Source: an uncultured Actinomycetes bacterium (GTDB lineage: Bacteria; Actinomycetota; Thermoleophilia; Solirubrobacterales; 70-9). From it: a DNA stretch of 6,669 bases. The stretch lies in assembly GCA_946479725.1 (NCBI GenBank), contig CAMLHB010000130.1, positions 1-6,669 of the forward strand, written 5' to 3'. The translations under genes were made by a program, and so were the position numbers. Of this stretch, positions 5,082-6,669 are shown piece by piece; position 1 is the first letter of the stretch; every line of letters starts with the position of its first letter. Below the pieces are notes generated by a model, which saw only the letters and a program-made list of their open reading frames with translations, was not told the DNA's origin and did not search any database.

Positions 5082-6669
5082 GCGGCCCCCGCCTGCCGGG
5101 CGGCCGGCTCCAGCTCGACGCTCCAGGCCTCTCCCGGGGCGTCGGATCCGGTGACGGTGCGGGCGATCGCCGCCATCGGCGCCCGCGCCTTGAGCAAGAT
5201 CTCGTCGAACTCCTCCTCGGGGTCCGACTGCATGACGATCGCGCCGCCGGCCCCGATCGTCGTCCGCCCCGGCCGCAACACGATCGTGCGGATGTCGATG
5301 TTGAGGTCGGTGCTGCCGTCGGCGCCGAAGTAGCCGATCGAGCCCGCGTAGACGCCGCGCGCCTCCTCCTCGAGGGTGTCGATGATCTCCATCGTCCGCT
5401 CCTTCGGGGCGCCGGTCATCGAACCGCCGGGGAAGGTGGCGCGGACGCAGTCGACCGCGCTGCGGCCGTCCTCGAGCCGGCCGACGATCGTCGAGACCAT
5501 CTGGTGCACGGTCGCGTAGGGCTCGACCACCATCAGGTCGGGCACGGTGACGCTGTCGACGTCGCAGACGACGCCGAGGTCGTTGCGCAGCAGGTCGACG
5601 ATCATCAGGTGCTCGGCGTAGGTCTTCTCATCCGCTTCCAGATGTCGAACCCGGGCGGCGTCCTCGGCCGGGTCCTCGACCCGGGAGATCGTCCCCTTGA
5701 TCGGCCGCGCCATCACCTGGCGCTCGCGGTCGACCGAGATGAAGCGCTCGGGCGAGGAGCTGACCACGGCGTACTCGCCGAAACGCAGGAAGGCGGCGAA
5801 CGGCGAGGCGTTGCTGCGGCGCAGCTGCCGGTAGAGCTCGAACGGCTCCGGGCTGGCGTCGGTCGAGAACTGGTCGGTGAGGCAGACCTCGTAGGACTCG
5901 CCGGCGAGCAGTTCGGCCTGCGACTTTTCGATGTCGGAGAGGTAGCGCTCGCGACCGCGGCCGGACTGGAAGCGGACGTGGGCGCCCGGCTCGCTCGGCG
6001 GCGCCAGTGGCTGCGGCGCCGGCGGCTCGGCGATCGCCGCCGCCACCAGCTCCTCGGCGGCGTCGAGCCAGCGCTCGGCCTCCGGGTCCTCGCCGCGGCA
6101 GAGGGCGAAGAGGTGGGTCCTGTCGTTGTGGTGGTCGACGGCGACGACGCGGTTGGCCAGCATCAGCGCCGCGTCGGGCAGGTCGGAGCTGTGCACGTTG
6201 GGCGAGCCGCAGTCGGCCTTCAGCTCGTAGCCGAGGTAGCCGACGTAGCCGCCGACGAGGCCGCGGTCGATCCCCTCCGGCGGGTCGACCTCGATCCGGC
6301 CCAGCTCCCGCTGCAGGTAGTCGAAGATCGACTTGTGCTCGACGGTCTGCACACCGGCGCGGTCGACCGAGACCTCGCCGCGGTCGACGTCGTAGCTGAC
6401 GAAGCAGCGGCCGGCGCCGGCGGTGGTGCCCATGTAGGAGCACCGGGCGAGCCAGGTCGGCGCGTCGGCGCTGTCGAGCCAGAAGCTGGGGTCGTGCTCG
6501 GCGAAGAGCTTTTCGTAAACGTGCTCGGTCGGCGCCTGGCCCTCCAGGGTCCGCATCCGCAGCTCCAGCTCGCCGCGGCCGTCCTCGCTCGCGGCTGCCC
6601 GCGGCGCCCGCTTGGAGGCCTGCGGCGCAATCGTCGCCCGCCCGACCGGCCTCTCCCCCGGCCGCTGGT
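5078..6669 (-). CDS. pabB: 4-amino-4-deoxychorismate synthase, PabB domain of a probable PabA-PabB fusion (runs off the right edge)
   Basis: The chorismate-binding domain is complete at the C-terminus. Counting from the Met encoded at 6556, it has WLDSADA (26-32), SSSPERF (266-272), PIKGT (285-289), MIVDLLRNDLG (318-328), FPGGSMTGAPK (375-385), YAGSIGYFG (403-411) and a final DEILLKARAPM (451-461). The Lys of PIKGT is the mark of ADC synthases; anthranilate synthases normally have PIAGT. The enzyme aminates chorismate to ADC. The frame stays open for 37 more codons to the right edge. That extension is Arg/Ala/Pro-rich and leads through GELELRMRTLE into the domain, as expected for the linker of a fused PabA-PabB, so the amidotransferase half is probably outside the window. 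If unfused, the Met at 6556 would be the start. Its stop overlaps the GNAT start by 4 nt. The role could be folate p-aminobenzoate or, given the mutase in the operon, p-aminophenylalanine-type metabolism. Confidence 0.9.
   Translation of the reverse strand, partial: QRPGERPVGRATIAPQASKRAPRAAASEDGRGELELRMRTLEGQAPTEHVYEKLFAEHDPSFWLDSADAPTWLARCSYMGTTAGAGRCFVSYDVDRGEVSVDRAGVQTVEHKSIFDYLQRELGRIEVDPPEGIDRGLVGGYVGYLGYELKADCGSPNVHSSDLPDAALMLANRVVAVDHHNDRTHLFALCRGEDPEAERWLDAAEELVAAAIAEPPAPQPLAPPSEPGAHVRFQSGRGRERYLSDIEKSQAELLAGESYEVCLTDQFSTDASPEPFELYRQLRRSNASPFAAFLRFGEYAVVSSSPERFISVDRERQVMARPIKGTISRVEDPAEDAARVRHLEADEKTYAEHLMIVDLLRNDLGVVCDVDSVTVPDLMVVEPYATVHQMVSTIVGRLEDGRSAVDCVRATFPGGSMTGAPKERTMEIIDTLEEEARGVYAGSIGYFGADGSTDLNIDIRTIVLRPGRTTIGAGGAIVMQSDPEEEFDEILLKARAPMAAIARTVTGSDAPGEAWSVELEPAARQAGAA

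Noticed and set aside
5078..6669. Anthranilate synthase (TrpE) or salicylate/isochorismate synthase.
   Set aside because: The PIKGT motif and overall wording (DLLRNDLG, FPGGSMTGAPK, linker into WLDS) match PabB-type ADC synthases; TrpE normally has PIAGT.

Overview
The window is GC-rich (about two thirds G+C by eye), and every gene I can support lies on the minus strand, so transcription runs from the right edge to the left edge. The strong G/C bias at codon third positions, GTG starts and stop/start overlaps suggest a high-GC actinobacterium. The P450 style and the quinoprotein-like lipoprotein remind me of Thermoleophilia/Solirubrobacterales, but that placement is inference and not shown by any marker here.

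Layout in transcription order: (1) the PabB-type 4-amino-4-deoxychorismate (ADC) synthase part of what is probably a PabA-PabB fusion, cut by the right edge (5078->6669); (2) a GNAT N-acetyltransferase (4605-5081); (3) a 27-codon micro-ORF (4525-4608), most of which is a 20-nt-arm inverted repeat; (4) a histone-deacetylase/acetylpolyamine-amidohydrolase-type deacetylase (3570-4532); (5) an AroQ-fold chorismate mutase homologue with a PapB/CmlD-like signature (3262-3573); (6) a cytochrome P450 with an abnormal I-helix (1937-3265); (7) an MbtG/SidA/IucD-family FAD- and NADPH-dependent N-hydroxylase (568-1926); (8) the N-terminal part of a PQQ-propeller lipoprotein cut by the left edge (<1-555). 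Genes 1 to 6 are joined by 4- or 8-nt overlaps and the last two junctions are 10 and 12 nt. There is no gene-free stretch longer than 12 bases. I see no promoter, no terminator, no tRNA/rRNA gene, no CRISPR array and no insertion sequence; the promoter is presumably beyond the right edge.

How the genes may work together (inference): ADC synthase plus an ADC-mutase-like enzyme would divert chorismate to 4-amino-4-deoxyprephenate, the route to p-aminophenylalanine-type building blocks. The acetyltransferase and deacetylase could put on and take off an N-acetyl protecting group, and the N-hydroxylase and P450 would oxidise the product. This looks like a compact biosynthetic operon for an N-oxygenated aryl- or alkylamine metabolite. 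No dehydrogenase (PapC), aminotransferase, NRPS, transporter or regulator is present in the window. The most unusual element is the tiny translationally coupled gene in the middle, which could encode a precursor, carrier or scaffold peptide, or be a structured control element.
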